Of a stretch of 64,000 bases of DNA, positions 35,879-45,098 are shown piece after piece. The DNA comes from Geothrix fermentans DSM 14018. Lineage in GTDB: Bacteria; Acidobacteriota; Holophagae; Holophagales; Holophagaceae. How positions within the stretch are numbered: the first letter of the stretch is position 1; each line of letters begins with the position of its first letter. The translations under genes and the position numbers were made by a program. The notes beneath the pieces are model-generated. The model ran no database searches, was not told the origin of the DNA, and was given only the letters and a program-made list of their open reading frames with translations. The stretch is taken from NCBI RefSeq assembly GCF_000428885.1, contig NZ_AUAU01000005.1, forward strand, positions 151,659-215,658. Direction: 5' to 3'.

Positions 35879-37051
35879 CTAGAGGCGTTCCACCAGCATG
35901 GCCACGCCCTGGCCGCCGCCGACGCAGAGGGCGGCGAGGCCGAGCTTCTTGTTCTCGTCCTGGAGCAGGTGCAGGAGGGTCACGAGGATGCGCGTGCCGC
36001 TGGCGCCGATGGGGTGGCCGATGGCGATGGCGCCGCCGCGCAGGTTCACCTTGGCGGGATCGATCTCGGGCAGCTCCGCCAGCACGCCCAGGCTCTGGGC
36101 GGCGAAGGCTTCATTGAGCTCGAAGAGGTCGATGTCCTTCATCTTCACGCCGGTCTTCGCCAGCAGCTTCTGGATGGCGGGCACGGGGCCCAGGCCCATG
36201 GTGGCGGGATCCACGCCGGCCTGGGCGAAGCCGAGGATGCGGGCGATGGGCTTGTGCGCCTTGGCGGCGGACTCGGAGGCCAGCACCAGGGCGCCGGCGC
36301 CATCGTTGATGCCGCTGGCGTTGCCGGCGGTGACGGTGCCGTCCTTCTTGAAGGCGGGCTTGAGCTTGGCCAGGCCCTCGGCGGTGGCGTCGGTCTTGAT
36401 GTACTCGTCGCGGTTGAAGAGGACATCGCCCTTCTTGCCCGCCAGGGTGACCGTGAACACCTCGCGGTCGAAGGCGCCCGCGGCCTGGGCGGCGGCGGCC
36501 TTCTGCTGGCTCGCGAGGGAGAAGGCGTCCTGGGCCTCGCGGGTGAGGCCGTGCTTGGCGGCCACGTTCTCGGCGGTGATGCCCATGTGGGTGTCGCCAT
36601 GGCCGCACCAGAGGCCGTCCTGGATCATGCTGTCGATGAGCTGGGCGTTCCCCATGCGGGCGCCCCAGCGGGCCGCGGGCAGCAGGTAGGGCGCGTTGGA
36701 CATGCTCTCCGTGCCGCCGGCCACCACCAGGTCGGCGTCGCCCATGGCGATGGACTGGGCGCCCAGGGCGATGGCCTTCAGGCCCGAGCCGCAGACCTGG
36801 TTGGGTGTATGGGCCGGGGTCGAGAAGGGCAGGCCCGCCTTGAGGGCCGCCAGGCGGGCCACATTCTGGCCGCTGCCGGCCTGGAGCACATTACCCATGA
36901 CCACGTCGCCCACGGCCTCCGGCGTCACGCCGGCCCGCTTCAGGGCCTCCGTGATGGCCAGGGCCCCCATCTGAACCGAATTCAGTGGTTTGAGCGCACC
37001 TCCAAAGGATCCGACGGCAGTGCGGGTGGCGGACAGAATGTAGGCGGACAT
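35879..37051 (-). CDS. Acetyl-CoA C-acetyltransferase (thiolase)
   Basis: A 390-residue thiolase joining or splitting acetyl-CoA units. Catalytic residues are visible: nucleophile Cys in [10 protein letters not shown], His in [10 protein letters not shown] and Cys in [18 protein letters not shown] is the family signature. It resembles biosynthetic class I thiolases used for acetoacetyl-CoA or hydroxybutyrate metabolism. The start [14 protein letters not shown] matches family N termini. There are no other beta-oxidation genes nearby. Confidence 0.92.
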   Translation of the reverse strand: MSAYILSATRTAVGSFGGALKPLNSVQMGALAITEALKRAGVTPEAVGDVVMGNVLQAGSGQNVARLAALKAGLPFSTPAHTPNQVCGSGLKAIALGAQSIAMGDADLVVAGGTESMSNAPYLLPAARWGARMGNAQLIDSMIQDGLWCGHGDTHMGITAENVAAKHGLTREAQDAFSLASQQKAAAAQAAGAFDREVFTVTLAGKKGDVLFNRDEYIKTDATAEGLAKLKPAFKKDGTVTAGNASGINDGAGALVLASESAAKAHKPIARILGFAQAGVDPATMGLGPVPAIQKLLAKTGVKMKDIDLFELNEAFAAQSLGVLAELPEIDPAKVNLRGGAIAIGHPIGASGTRILVTLLHLLQDENKKLGLAALCVGGGQGVAMLVERL

Positions 37052-37159
37052 GTCGGGCTCCGGGGGATGATCCAGGGTATCGTGACTAAACGTCTGCGAC
37101 CCAGTACCGTGAACCAATTACCAGGCCCGCCCTGGCTCTTTCTCCCCCCGGGAGCCGCC

Positions 37160-38065
37160 ATGACCGTTTCCAGCCGTTGGATCCCCCTGTTCCTGGTCGG
37201 GAGCGCCCTGCTGGCCCAGGTCCCCCCGCCCCCGCCCCCTCCTCCCGCCCCACCGGCGCCCCCCGCCCCCATGGTGGGGGTGGACGTGCCCACGGGCTCC
37301 CGGGTCGAGCAGCGCACCGAGAAGCTGGCCTACGGCTCCAAGCTCTGGGTGAAGAACCGGAACGGCGGCATCCGCGTGACGGGCTGGGACAAGGAGGAGG
37401 TCGCCCTCACGGCCCAGATCCGGGACAGCGAGAAGCGCCGGGTGGAGCTGGTCCTCCAGCGGAAGGGGCAGGACCTCGACATCGAGGCCCTCTTCCAACA
37501 GCCCTCCTGGAGCTTCGGCATCATCATCAGCCCCCGCTGCGAGATGTCCCTCCAGGTGCCCCGCAAGCTCCTGGGCCACTTCCGCACCACCAACGGCGCC
37601 GTGAGCGTGGAGCGCCTCGAGGGCTACGCCCGCTGCGAGGCCACCAACGGCCCCATCCTGGTCACGGACGTGCGGGGCGAAGTCCTGGTGGACACCACCA
37701 ACGGCTCTATCGAGGCCCGGAACCTGGTGGCCCGGATCCACGGCAGCACCACCAACGGCCGCATCATCCTGGAGGACGTGGCCGGCGGCATCCGCCTGGA
37801 GACCACCAACGGCAGCGTCCGCGCCCGCAACCTCGATGGCTGGGGGGAGGGCATCCACCTGGAGTCCACCAACGGCAGCATCGAGGTGGAGCTGGGCAAG
37901 GCCTCCGGCGACCTGCTGGCCGAGAACAGCAACGGGTCCATGGAGGTCCGGATCCCCGGCGCCCAGGTCCTCGAGATCACCAAGCACAGCGCCCACGTGA
38001 AGGTGCCGGGCCGCTCCCAGTCCATCCGCCTGGAAACCACCAACGGCAGCATCCGGGTGAAGTAG
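37160..38065 (+). CDS. Exported DUF4097 family beta-repeat protein (copy 2)
   Basis: A 301-residue protein with a signal peptide (IPLFLVGSALLAQV) and a Pro-rich linker (PPPPPPPPAPPAPPAP). The rest is a series of ~20-residue beta repeats centred on TNG (HFRTTNGAVSVERLEG, RCEATNGPILVTDVRG, VLVDTTNGSIEARNL and others). It shares the opening pattern of the copy at 29398-30210 (GSKLWVKNRNGGIRVTGWDK). Transcribed with the two M16-like genes that follow after 26 bases. Confidence 0.8.
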   Translation: MTVSSRWIPLFLVGSALLAQVPPPPPPPPAPPAPPAPMVGVDVPTGSRVEQRTEKLAYGSKLWVKNRNGGIRVTGWDKEEVALTAQIRDSEKRRVELVLQRKGQDLDIEALFQQPSWSFGIIISPRCEMSLQVPRKLLGHFRTTNGAVSVERLEGYARCEATNGPILVTDVRGEVLVDTTNGSIEARNLVARIHGSTTNGRIILEDVAGGIRLETTNGSVRARNLDGWGEGIHLESTNGSIEVELGKASGDLLAENSNGSMEVRIPGAQVLEITKHSAHVKVPGRSQSIRLETTNGSIRVK

Positions 38066-38091
38066 TACTCCGAAGTAGTACTCTACGGGCT

Positions 38092-39768
38092 ATGCGACCC
38101 ATGCGACGCCTGGTCCTGCTCCTCCTCGCCGCCCTCGGCCTGAACGCCCAGACCCTCCGCCTCGAGGAGGTGCAGGAGCGGCGGCTCGCCAACGGCGCGC
38201 GGCTCCTGGTGGTGGAGCGGCGGGGGTTGGCGGCCTTCCACGCGACCCTGGTCTTCCGGGGCGGACGGGCCGAGGAGTCCCCGGCCATGGCCGGCGCCAC
38301 GGACCTGCTGGCCCGCACCCTCTACGGTTCCACCTGGCCCGAGGACCTGGACACGGCCAAGGGGAACGGCTCCCTCGACGCCCTGCTCAAGGAGGAGGAG
38401 GGCCTGCTGGAGTCCCTGCGCCTGGAACGGCTCCGCCAGCGGAAGGATCCCGAAGCCGTCAGCCAGCTCCCGGCCCTGGGGGCCAACCTCTGGACCCTGC
38501 ATGAGGCCGTGCGGGCCCGGTTCTCCGCCTCCCCCCTGGCCGATGTCTACACGGCCCGGGGCGGCCGCCAGGCGGCCACGCCCGGCGCGGATGCCCTGGT
38601 GGTGGAGGCGGAGCTGCCCGCCACGGACTTCGAGTTCTGGTGCCGCACGGAGGTCCAGCGCCTGGCCACCCTGCAGCTCAGCCGCTTCTCCGAGGCCCGG
38701 GCCGCCCTGGTGGCGGAGCTGCGGGCCCGTGGGCCCCAGAGCCTGGGGCTGCTCCAGGGCGCCGCCCTGCCCGGCCACCCCTACGGCCGGGACCTGGCGG
38801 ACCACCTTCCCGCGCTGGAGGCCATGCGCCGCTCGGACCTCCAGGCCTGGGCCCGCACGACCTGCCGGCCGGACCGGCTCACGCTGGTGGTGGTGGGCGG
38901 CCTGGGGATGGACGCAGTCCTGCCCGCCGTGCAGCGGCATTTCGGAGCCCTCCCCTCTCCCCCTGCGGCCGCGGCCGCCGAGGACCCCCTCCTGCCGGAA
39001 ATCCCCGCGGACCTCGGGGACCGGCGCATCCAGGCCGCCCAGGGAGGCGCGCCCCGGCTGCTGGTGGGCTGGCGCATCCCGCCCCGCTCCCACCGGGACC
39101 ACCTGGCCCTGCGCCTGGCCGCGCGGCTGCTGGGGGGGCCCTCCGGGCGGCTGGTCCAGCGCTTGGTTCGCCAGAAGCTCCTCGCCCAATCCGCGGAAGT
39201 CCTGATGGACGTGCCCGGGGGGCGGCTGCCGGGCCTGCTGGTGGTGGACCTGGTGCCCGCCGAAGGACACAGCCTCGCCGAGGTCGAAGGCGCACTCCAC
39301 ACCGAGATCCTGCGCCTCCAGCAGGAATCCATTCCCGCCGACGAGTGGCAGCGGGCCCTGACGCAGATCGATGTGGAGATGCTCCGCACCGAGGACGAGC
39401 CGGCGGCGCTGGCCCGGGGGCTGGGCATGGCCTGGGTCGAGGCCGGGGACTGGCGGCAGGCGGAGCAGGAGGCGCAGCGCCTGCGGAACACCGGCCCCGA
39501 AGCCGTGCAGGCCGCCGCCCGCATCTGGCTGGGCCCCAGCCACCGGACCACCCTCTGGCTGCAGGCGGGCTCGGAGGAGAGCCAGGATCCGCTGGAGGCC
39601 GAGACGGCCCGCGTGCTGAAAGCCCTGGCCGCCTCCCGCATCCAGGACCTGGCCCAGCGGGAGCACCTGGTGGCCGAGGGCCTCCGGCAGCTCCGCATGC
39701 TCAGCGTCGAGGAGCGCCGGCGCACCCTCAAGCTGCTGGAAGCCCAGCTCGCCCCGGAGAAGCGATGA
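38092..39768 (+). CDS. M16 (insulinase) family-like protein lacking the zinc motif, subunit 1
   Basis: A 558-residue exported protein (signal LVLLLLAALGLNAQ) with the two-lobe layout of bacterial M16 proteins: RLANGARLLVVERRG at the start and GGAPRLLVGWRIPPRSHRDHLALRL in the second lobe. At the place of HxxEH the sequence reads GATDLLARTLYGST, so the zinc ligands are absent and no protease activity is expected. An insert of about 60 helical residues (GNGSLDALLKEEEGLLESLR) follows. It overlaps the next M16-like gene by 4 bases, suggesting a heterodimer. Confidence 0.78.
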   Translation: MRPMRRLVLLLLAALGLNAQTLRLEEVQERRLANGARLLVVERRGLAAFHATLVFRGGRAEESPAMAGATDLLARTLYGSTWPEDLDTAKGNGSLDALLKEEEGLLESLRLERLRQRKDPEAVSQLPALGANLWTLHEAVRARFSASPLADVYTARGGRQAATPGADALVVEAELPATDFEFWCRTEVQRLATLQLSRFSEARAALVAELRARGPQSLGLLQGAALPGHPYGRDLADHLPALEAMRRSDLQAWARTTCRPDRLTLVVVGGLGMDAVLPAVQRHFGALPSPPAAAAAEDPLLPEIPADLGDRRIQAAQGGAPRLLVGWRIPPRSHRDHLALRLAARLLGGPSGRLVQRLVRQKLLAQSAEVLMDVPGGRLPGLLVVDLVPAEGHSLAEVEGALHTEILRLQQESIPADEWQRALTQIDVEMLRTEDEPAALARGLGMAWVEAGDWRQAEQEAQRLRNTGPEAVQAAARIWLGPSHRTTLWLQAGSEESQDPLEAETARVLKALAASRIQDLAQREHLVAEGLRQLRMLSVEERRRTLKLLEAQLAPEKR

Positions 39769-41039
39769 GACGCCTGGCGGCCTGCGCCGCGCTTTTCCTG
39801 ACGGTCCAGGCCCAGGCCCAGATCCGGCCCCAGGCCTTCGGCCTTCCCAACGGCCTGCGGGTGGTCCTGCTGGAGGACCACGAGCGCCCCCTGGTGCGGG
39901 CCTGCCTGCACCTGCCGCTGGATCCCGAGACGAACGCCCGCCCTGGGCTCGCGGCCATGGCCCTGCGCGTGCTCGGGCAGTCCGACGCCGCCGCCGTCCG
40001 CATCGGGGACTTCGAGCAGCTCCTGGCCGGCGCCGGCATCGAGCTGACCCCGGCCCTCCGCGCCGACGGCCTGTCCTGGAGCCTGCTGACCCGGAGCCGC
40101 GACCAGGACCTGGCCCTGGGCCTGCTCGCGGATCGCGCCTTCCGATCGGTCCTCGACACCGCCACCCTGGAGACCGAGCGCCTCGCCTACTGGCGGGAGA
40201 CCGAGCGGCTGGAGGCCTCGCCCCGGGCCAAGCTGCGGGCGGTCCTGGAGCCGGACCAGACCCTCCAGGCCCCCAGCCTCGAGAGCCTCACCACCCTCAG
40301 CTTCGAAGAGTTGCTGGCCTTCGACGCCCGCGTCCTCCGGCCGGATCGCGCGGTGCTGGTGCTCCACGGGGACCTCGGCCTGGAGCAGGCCAAGCGCCTC
40401 GTCTACCTGAGCTTCGGAACCTGGACCGTCTCATCCGCGCCTCACGCCCCACCTCACGCCCCCACGACAGCGCCAGCCGCGCCATCCTCCCTGCCGAAGG
40501 CCGCGCCGGCGGCCCCACCACCGGCCACGCCATCGGTCGCGCCGGTAGCGTCTCCCCAGCCGGTGCGGATCAACGCCCCGGGGGCCCTGCCGCGGGCCCT
40601 GGCGGTGGCCCTGGAGCCGGAGGACCTGGACCGGGAGGCCCGGGCCCTGCTGGCCCTCCTCCTGCCCGGCGACCCGGCGCTGTTCCCCGCGCGGATCCGG
40701 ATCGAGGGCCTGGACCTGGTGGCGGCCCTGGACGGGGAAGCCCAGGCCTCCCCCGCCGCCACCGAGGCCCTGCTGCTGGAGCGCCTCCAGGCCCTCCGCC
40801 AGCGCGGATTCACGGAAGCGGACCTGCGCCAGGCCAAGGCCGCCTGGTCCGCGGGCCGCGCCCTGGCGGGCCTGCATCCCGAGGCCCTGGTGGGCGAGGC
40901 CCTGGACGAGGCCCGGGGACGGGGGACCTCCCCCGCGCGCATGCAGGCCCTCACGGTGGAGGGCCTGAACGGCGCGCTCAGGCGCTGGCTGGATCCGGCC
41001 CGACTGAAGGCCGGCGCCCTGGGAGCCCCTAGATCTTGA
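39765..41039 (+). CDS. M16 (insulinase) family-like protein lacking the zinc motif, subunit 2
   Basis: A 424-residue exported protein (signal LAACAALFLTVQAQA). FGLPNGLRVVLLEDHERPLVRACLHL is the usual first strand pair, but at the HxxEH position it has GLAAMALRVLGQ, so it too is inactive. An Ala/Pro/Thr-rich linker (residues ~225-265) joins the lobes; the second lobe is shortened. The ATG overlaps the stop of subunit 1 (ATGA). Its 3' end overlaps convergent purC by 11 bases. Confidence 0.75.
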   Translation: MRRLAACAALFLTVQAQAQIRPQAFGLPNGLRVVLLEDHERPLVRACLHLPLDPETNARPGLAAMALRVLGQSDAAAVRIGDFEQLLAGAGIELTPALRADGLSWSLLTRSRDQDLALGLLADRAFRSVLDTATLETERLAYWRETERLEASPRAKLRAVLEPDQTLQAPSLESLTTLSFEELLAFDARVLRPDRAVLVLHGDLGLEQAKRLVYLSFGTWTVSSAPHAPPHAPTTAPAAPSSLPKAAPAAPPPATPSVAPVASPQPVRINAPGALPRALAVALEPEDLDREARALLALLLPGDPALFPARIRIEGLDLVAALDGEAQASPAATEALLLERLQALRQRGFTEADLRQAKAAWSAGRALAGLHPEALVGEALDEARGRGTSPARMQALTVEGLNGALRRWLDPARLKAGALGAPRS

Positions 41040-41907
41040 TGCCGAACCGCGAGGCCATGTCCAGGTAGCGGGCCCGGATGCCTTCGACGATCTCGGGCGG
41101 CAGGTGCGGCGCGGGCGGCTGCTTGTTCCAGCCTGGGAGGGTCTCCAGGTAATCGCGGAGGAACTGCTTGTCCAGGCTCGGGGGGTTCTTCCCCGGAACC
41201 CAGCTGTCCGCCAGCCAGTAGCGGCTGCTGTCCGAGGTGAGTGCTTCATCAATGAGGATCAGCTCGCCAGCCTCGCTCAGCCCGAACTCGAACTTCGTGT
41301 CCGCCAGCAGGATTCCCCGCTGGGCCGCCAGCTCCGAGCCGCGCCGGTAGAGGGCCAGGCTCAGGTCCCGCAGCCGCGCCGCCAGATCCGCGCCCACGAT
41401 CTCCACCATGCGCCCGAAGCTGATGTTCTCGTCGTGGCCCTCCTCCGCCTTGGTGGAGGGCGTGAAGATGGGCTCGGGCAGGCGGTCGGCGAGCTTCAAT
41501 CCCGCGGGCAACTTCACGCCGCACACGGAGCCGCCGGCCTGGTATTCCTTCCAGCCGCTGCCGGCCAGGTACCCGCGCACCACGCACTCGATGGGCAGCG
41601 GCCGCGTCTTCTCCACCACCACGGCGCGGCCGGCGAGCTGCTCCCGGTAGGGCTCCAGGGCCGCGGGCCAGGCGGGATTGCCGCGGAAGTGGTTGGGCAC
41701 CAGGTCCTCGGTGGCGGCGAACCAGTACGAGGCCACGGCCGTGAGGATGCTGCCCTTGTCCGGGATGCCCTCGGGCATCACGCAGTCGAAGGCGCTGATG
41801 CGGTCCGTGGCCACGATGAGCAGGTGCTTCCCCAGGTCGTACACATCCCGCACCTTGCCCCGGCGGAAGACCGGAAAGGGAAGGTCGGTGCTCAAGAGGA
41901 CGGGCAT
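41029..41907 (-). CDS. purC: Phosphoribosylaminoimidazole-succinocarboxamide synthase
   Basis: A 292-residue SAICAR synthase, which joins CAIR with aspartate using ATP in purine synthesis. Motifs: RRGKVRDVYDLG, ATDRISAFDCVMPEGIPDKG, PIECVVRGYLAGSGWKEY and LADTKFEFG. The length fits the longer family form. Start ATG 41907 with GGAGGC before it gives the family N terminus (MPVLLSTDLPFPVFRRGKVR). Confidence 0.95.
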   Translation of the reverse strand: MPVLLSTDLPFPVFRRGKVRDVYDLGKHLLIVATDRISAFDCVMPEGIPDKGSILTAVASYWFAATEDLVPNHFRGNPAWPAALEPYREQLAGRAVVVEKTRPLPIECVVRGYLAGSGWKEYQAGGSVCGVKLPAGLKLADRLPEPIFTPSTKAEEGHDENISFGRMVEIVGADLAARLRDLSLALYRRGSELAAQRGILLADTKFEFGLSEAGELILIDEALTSDSSRYWLADSWVPGKNPPSLDKQFLRDYLETLPGWNKQPPAPHLPPEIVEGIRARYLDMASRFGIKI

Positions 41908-41970
41908 GGGGCCTCCGATTGTCAAACATCCATCATCGCAGAGGCAGGGGGGGCGTTCTGCCACGGAAAG

Positions 41971-42019
41971 CTGTCGGCTATCAGCTATCAGCTATCAGCT
42001 ATCGGCTGTCGGCTATCAG
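41971..42019. repeat. Seven tandem heptads upstream of purC
   Basis: Seven 7-base units, consensus ctatcag with variants ctgtcgg and ctatcgg, run without gaps. agctgtc (41969-41975) and gacagct (42025-42031) form outer inverted arms. It lies in the gap between purC and the TPR gene, whose stop is at 42041. Confidence 0.8.
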
Positions 42020-42040
42020 TTACTGACAGCTGAGAGCCCC

Positions 42041-43084
42041 TCAGACCAGATCCGGCAGTCGCCTCGGCGTGGGGGCGGACCAGTTGAGGCCTCCGGGGAG
42101 CAGGGCGTAGCGGTTCATCACCCCGGCCCACCGGGCCAGCTCGGATTCGCGAACGGTGCCTTCGGGGCCCGTGAGGGGCAGGCCCAGGAACTGGAGGAAA
42201 TCCTGGATCTCGGCCCCGGATACGCCCAGCAAGGGGGGCAGGACCTCCAAGCCGTGGGTCCGGTCCCCGGCCGGGGGCTCCAGGAGGCGGTAGTCGAAGG
42301 TCTCCCGCAGCACCGAGGCCGTGGCCGCGGGATCCAGCTCCTGGGCCGCGTCCAGGTGGGGAAAGGGGTTCCCCCCCAGCATCCCCAGGGCCTGGGCCAT
42401 GCCCAGGTGGGCCAGGAGGTGGACGGGCTGCGCCTTGAGGACGGCCTCGAAGACGCCCCGGGCCTCCTGGGCCCGGCCGAGGCGCAGGAGGGCCTCGCCC
42501 TGGCGGAGGAGGGCCTCCAGGCGCCCGGGCTCCGCCTTGGCCCAGCGCTCGGCCACGGCGGCCATCTCCTCCGCCATGCCCTGGGCCCGGAAGAAGCCCG
42601 TGAGGTACACCAGGCTGGCCACGTCCCGGGGCGCCAGCAGCAGGAGGCGGTCCAGGACCTCCGCGGCCCGGAGGGCCTGGCCCTCCTGGTCCAGGCGGTT
42701 CGCCCAGTCCCGCAGGATCTCCACCTGCCGGGCCACGGGATGGTTCGGCGTCGAGCGCGCGGCCTCCGCCGGGTGGAGCAGCTGGGTCCTCACCCACAGG
42801 TAGCGGAGGGCGTTGCGGCCATCGGGGCCGGCCAGCTCCTCCTCCACGGCATGGATGATGGTCTTGAGGCCATGCTCCCAGAGGGGCGGCACGGGCATCT
42901 GCACATGGGTGCGCAGCTCCCGGCTGAGGGGTTCCAGCGGACTGCCGGTCCGGCCCAGGTGCAGCCTGAGCCGGATCAGCTCCAGGCCCGACTCCAGGCC
43001 CGACTGGAAGGCCACCCGCAGGGCGAGCTCCCCCGTATCGGGGTCGAAGCCGTCCAGAATCAGGAAGCGAAGGTGGGCCCGCAT
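42041..43084 (-). CDS. TPR-repeat protein of unknown function
   Basis: A 347-residue cytoplasmic protein with no signal peptide. The N-terminal ~110 residues are unassigned. The middle (about 120-250) contains TPR-like helix pairs (ALRAAEVLDRLLLLAPRDVA; LLRQGEALLRLGRAQEARGVFEAVLKAQP, quoted in parts). The C-terminal part (LPPLLGVSGAEIQDFLQFLG) is unassigned. It is transcribed divergently from the small barrel gene. Function is unknown. Confidence 0.65.
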   Translation of the reverse strand: MRAHLRFLILDGFDPDTGELALRVAFQSGLESGLELIRLRLHLGRTGSPLEPLSRELRTHVQMPVPPLWEHGLKTIIHAVEEELAGPDGRNALRYLWVRTQLLHPAEAARSTPNHPVARQVEILRDWANRLDQEGQALRAAEVLDRLLLLAPRDVASLVYLTGFFRAQGMAEEMAAVAERWAKAEPGRLEALLRQGEALLRLGRAQEARGVFEAVLKAQPVHLLAHLGMAQALGMLGGNPFPHLDAAQELDPAATASVLRETFDYRLLEPPAGDRTHGLEVLPPLLGVSGAEIQDFLQFLGLPLTGPEGTVRESELARWAGVMNRYALLPGGLNWSAPTPRRLPDLV

Positions 43085-43184
43085 GACCTGTAAGGTTAGC
43101 AAGGTGATCGCAGACCTGCCCTTGGAGGTTGACCGCGCCCGGCCCAGGCCCGATGATGCCATATCTGCCGGATGGGGGGATCGC

Positions 43185-43781
43185 ATGCGCAGGGAACTGC
43201 TCTTACTCACGGCGCTGGCCGCGCTGACCGCCCTGCCGGCTTCCGCCGGCGAGGTCGGCGTCCTGGTGGACAAGCAGATCGGCAAGTCCCAGACCGCCGC
43301 CTTCGGCGCGGGGCAGAAGTACGACGATGTGAGCCCCACGGGCTTCGGCATCCGCGGCGGCTTCGACGTCCTGGACCTGAAGGTCGCGGCCCTCCAGCTG
43401 AACGCCACCTGGCACAACAAGACCACCGGCGACCTCAGCTACGGCGGCACCAAGTACGGCGAGCTGGAGAACCAGTACTGGGCCGTGGGCGCCATGGTGA
43501 ACTGGAAGCTCCTGGTCAACGTGGGCGCCGGCGTGGAGTACCGCTCCGAGAACCTGACCTTCCGCCCCACGGGGGGCGCCAGCACCGACAGCACCCTGGG
43601 CCGCCCCTGGGCGCGGGTGAACGTGGGCTTCAGCATCCCGACGCCCGTGGTGAGCCCTTTCTTCGCCCTGGAAGTGGCCGCGCCCCTCTCCAAGAAGGAC
43701 GCCACCGGCACCCCCAAGGACCTCAGCGAGGCCCTGGCCCCCCAGGTGCAGATCGGCATCTACGGCGGCATCCGCTTCTAG
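43185..43781 (+). CDS. Small outer-membrane beta-barrel protein
   Basis: A 198-residue protein with a signal peptide (MRRELLLLTALAALTALPASA). Alternating strands (FGIRGGFDVLDLKVAALQLNATW; QYWAVGAMVNWKLLVNVGAGVEYRS) end in a C-terminal aromatic (IYGGIRF), as in 8-stranded OmpA/OmpW-like barrels. The ligand is unknown. A strong terminator follows it. Confidence 0.7.
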   Translation: MRRELLLLTALAALTALPASAGEVGVLVDKQIGKSQTAAFGAGQKYDDVSPTGFGIRGGFDVLDLKVAALQLNATWHNKTTGDLSYGGTKYGELENQYWAVGAMVNWKLLVNVGAGVEYRSENLTFRPTGGASTDSTLGRPWARVNVGFSIPTPVVSPFFALEVAAPLSKKDATGTPKDLSEALAPQVQIGIYGGIRF

Positions 43782-43796
43782 GATCGGTCCCCTGCG

Positions 43797-43826
43797 AAAA
43801 AGGGGCGCCCCGCGGCGCCCCTTTTT
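43797..43826. terminator. Bidirectional rho-independent terminator
   Basis: aaaaaggggcgcc (43797-43809) pairs perfectly with ggcgccccttttt (43814-43826) around a 4-base loop, with A and T runs at the ends, directly after the barrel gene. Confidence 0.9.
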
Positions 43827-43857
43827 CGTATGATGAGTCCACTTATACCGAGGAACG

Positions 43858-44619
43858 ATGGAGCTCCGGATCCTGGGATGCAGCGGCGGAGAGGCCGATG
43901 GCGAGCGGCTGACGGGCCTGCTCGTGAACGGCTGCGTGGCCATCGACGCCGGCTCCCTCACCGCGGCGCTGACCGTGGAGGAGCAGGTGGCCATCCGGCA
44001 CGTGTTCCTCAGCCACTCGCACCTGGACCACATCTGCACCCTGCCCTTCTTCACCAAGAACATCTTCGGCCACACCCACGAGGCCGTGGAGATCCACGCC
44101 CTGCCGGAGACCCTGGACGCCCTCCGCCGCCACCTCTTCAACGACGAGCTCTGGCCCGACTTCAGCGTCATCCCCAGCCCCAACGATCCCACCATCCGCT
44201 ACACCGAGATCGAGCCGGAGCGCGCCTACCGCGTCTGCGGCCTGGAGATCACCCCCATCCGCGTGAACCACCTGGTGCCCTGCGTCGGCTACAAGGTGGA
44301 CGACGGCCGGGATGCCTTCATCTTCACCAGCGACACCGCGGAGACCGACCGCATCTGGGCCGTGGCCAACGCCACGCCCAACCTGCGCCTGGTCATCGCC
44401 GAGGCCAGCTTCCCCAACGAGCAGGCGGGGCTGGCGGAGGCCTCCAAGCACCTCACGCCCGCCAAGCTCGGCGCGGAGCTGGGGAAGCTGGACCGGGACG
44501 TGCCCGTGCGGATCTACCACCTCACGCCCGGAGACAGGGCCCTCATGCTGCCCCAGCTCCAGGCCCTGGGGGATCCCCGCGTGGGCCTGCTGGCCCAGGG
44601 GGAGCGGCTGTCCTGGTAG
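43858..44619 (+). CDS. Metallo-beta-lactamase-fold class II-type cyclic nucleotide phosphodiesterase
   Basis: A 253-residue hydrolase. The metal motif is FLSHSHLDHICTLPFF, and further ligands lie in FTSDTAETD and YHLTPGD. The overall pattern (LRILGCSGGEADGERLTGLLV...) is like the PDE class II (cpdP/pde1) group, which splits cAMP/cGMP. This assignment rests on family resemblance; other MBL-fold roles are possible. It follows a terminator, so it has its own promoter. Confidence 0.75.
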   Translation: MELRILGCSGGEADGERLTGLLVNGCVAIDAGSLTAALTVEEQVAIRHVFLSHSHLDHICTLPFFTKNIFGHTHEAVEIHALPETLDALRRHLFNDELWPDFSVIPSPNDPTIRYTEIEPERAYRVCGLEITPIRVNHLVPCVGYKVDDGRDAFIFTSDTAETDRIWAVANATPNLRLVIAEASFPNEQAGLAEASKHLTPAKLGAELGKLDRDVPVRIYHLTPGDRALMLPQLQALGDPRVGLLAQGERLSW

Positions 44620-44642
44620 TCCGGCGCGCCTGAGGGGGGGCC

Positions 44643-45062
44643 TCACCCGGCTTCGGGGAAGGCGGCCAGGAGCGCGGCGAGGGCCTCCTCGTAGCCGGCC
44701 GGGAAGGCCTCCAGGAGATGCCGCGCCTCCTCCCACCGGGCACTCCGGAGGCAGGCCTCCATCCGGCCGACGTGGTCCGCGAGGCGGAGGAGCCCCAGGG
44801 TGCCCAGGGCCCCCTTCAGCTGGTGCGCCTCCTGCGCGGCGGCTCCCTGGTCCGTGGCCTCCAGGGCCTTCCACAGGGCAGCCTGCCGGACGGGAGCGTC
44901 CGCCCTGAGCAGCCCCACCAGCTCCGCCATCAGGCCCGGATCCGCCCCCATCTCCAGGAGGTCCTTCAGGGGCCTGGGATCGAGCACGGGCAGGAGGTCG
45001 GGCAAGGTCGCTCCGGAAAAAGGGAACCACCCAGCCTCATCGGCCCCGCGGAAGGGGTCCAT
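44643..45062 (-). CDS. Histidine phosphotransfer (Hpt) domain protein
   Basis: A 139-residue helical protein with the Hpt signature AHQLKGALGTLGLLRLADHV, whose His is the phospho-acceptor (about residue 80). It would relay phosphate between a hybrid kinase and a response regulator. No partner is nearby. It lies 36 bases after atpC in the same direction and may share its transcript. Confidence 0.82.
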   Translation of the reverse strand: MDPFRGADEAGWFPFSGATLPDLLPVLDPRPLKDLLEMGADPGLMAELVGLLRADAPVRQAALWKALEATDQGAAAQEAHQLKGALGTLGLLRLADHVGRMEACLRSARWEEARHLLEAFPAGYEEALAALLAAFPEAG

Positions 45063-45098
45063 GAGCTGGGTGGATGGAACCGGCCCTGGTCCGGCCGA

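Noticed and set aside
38320..38480. Break between two genes inside the first M16-like protein
   Set aside because: The Glu/Leu/Arg-rich insert has no stop or start signal and the frame is continuous across both lobes.
41971..42019. CRISPR array
   Set aside because: The units are only 7 bases and have no spacers. No cas genes are present.
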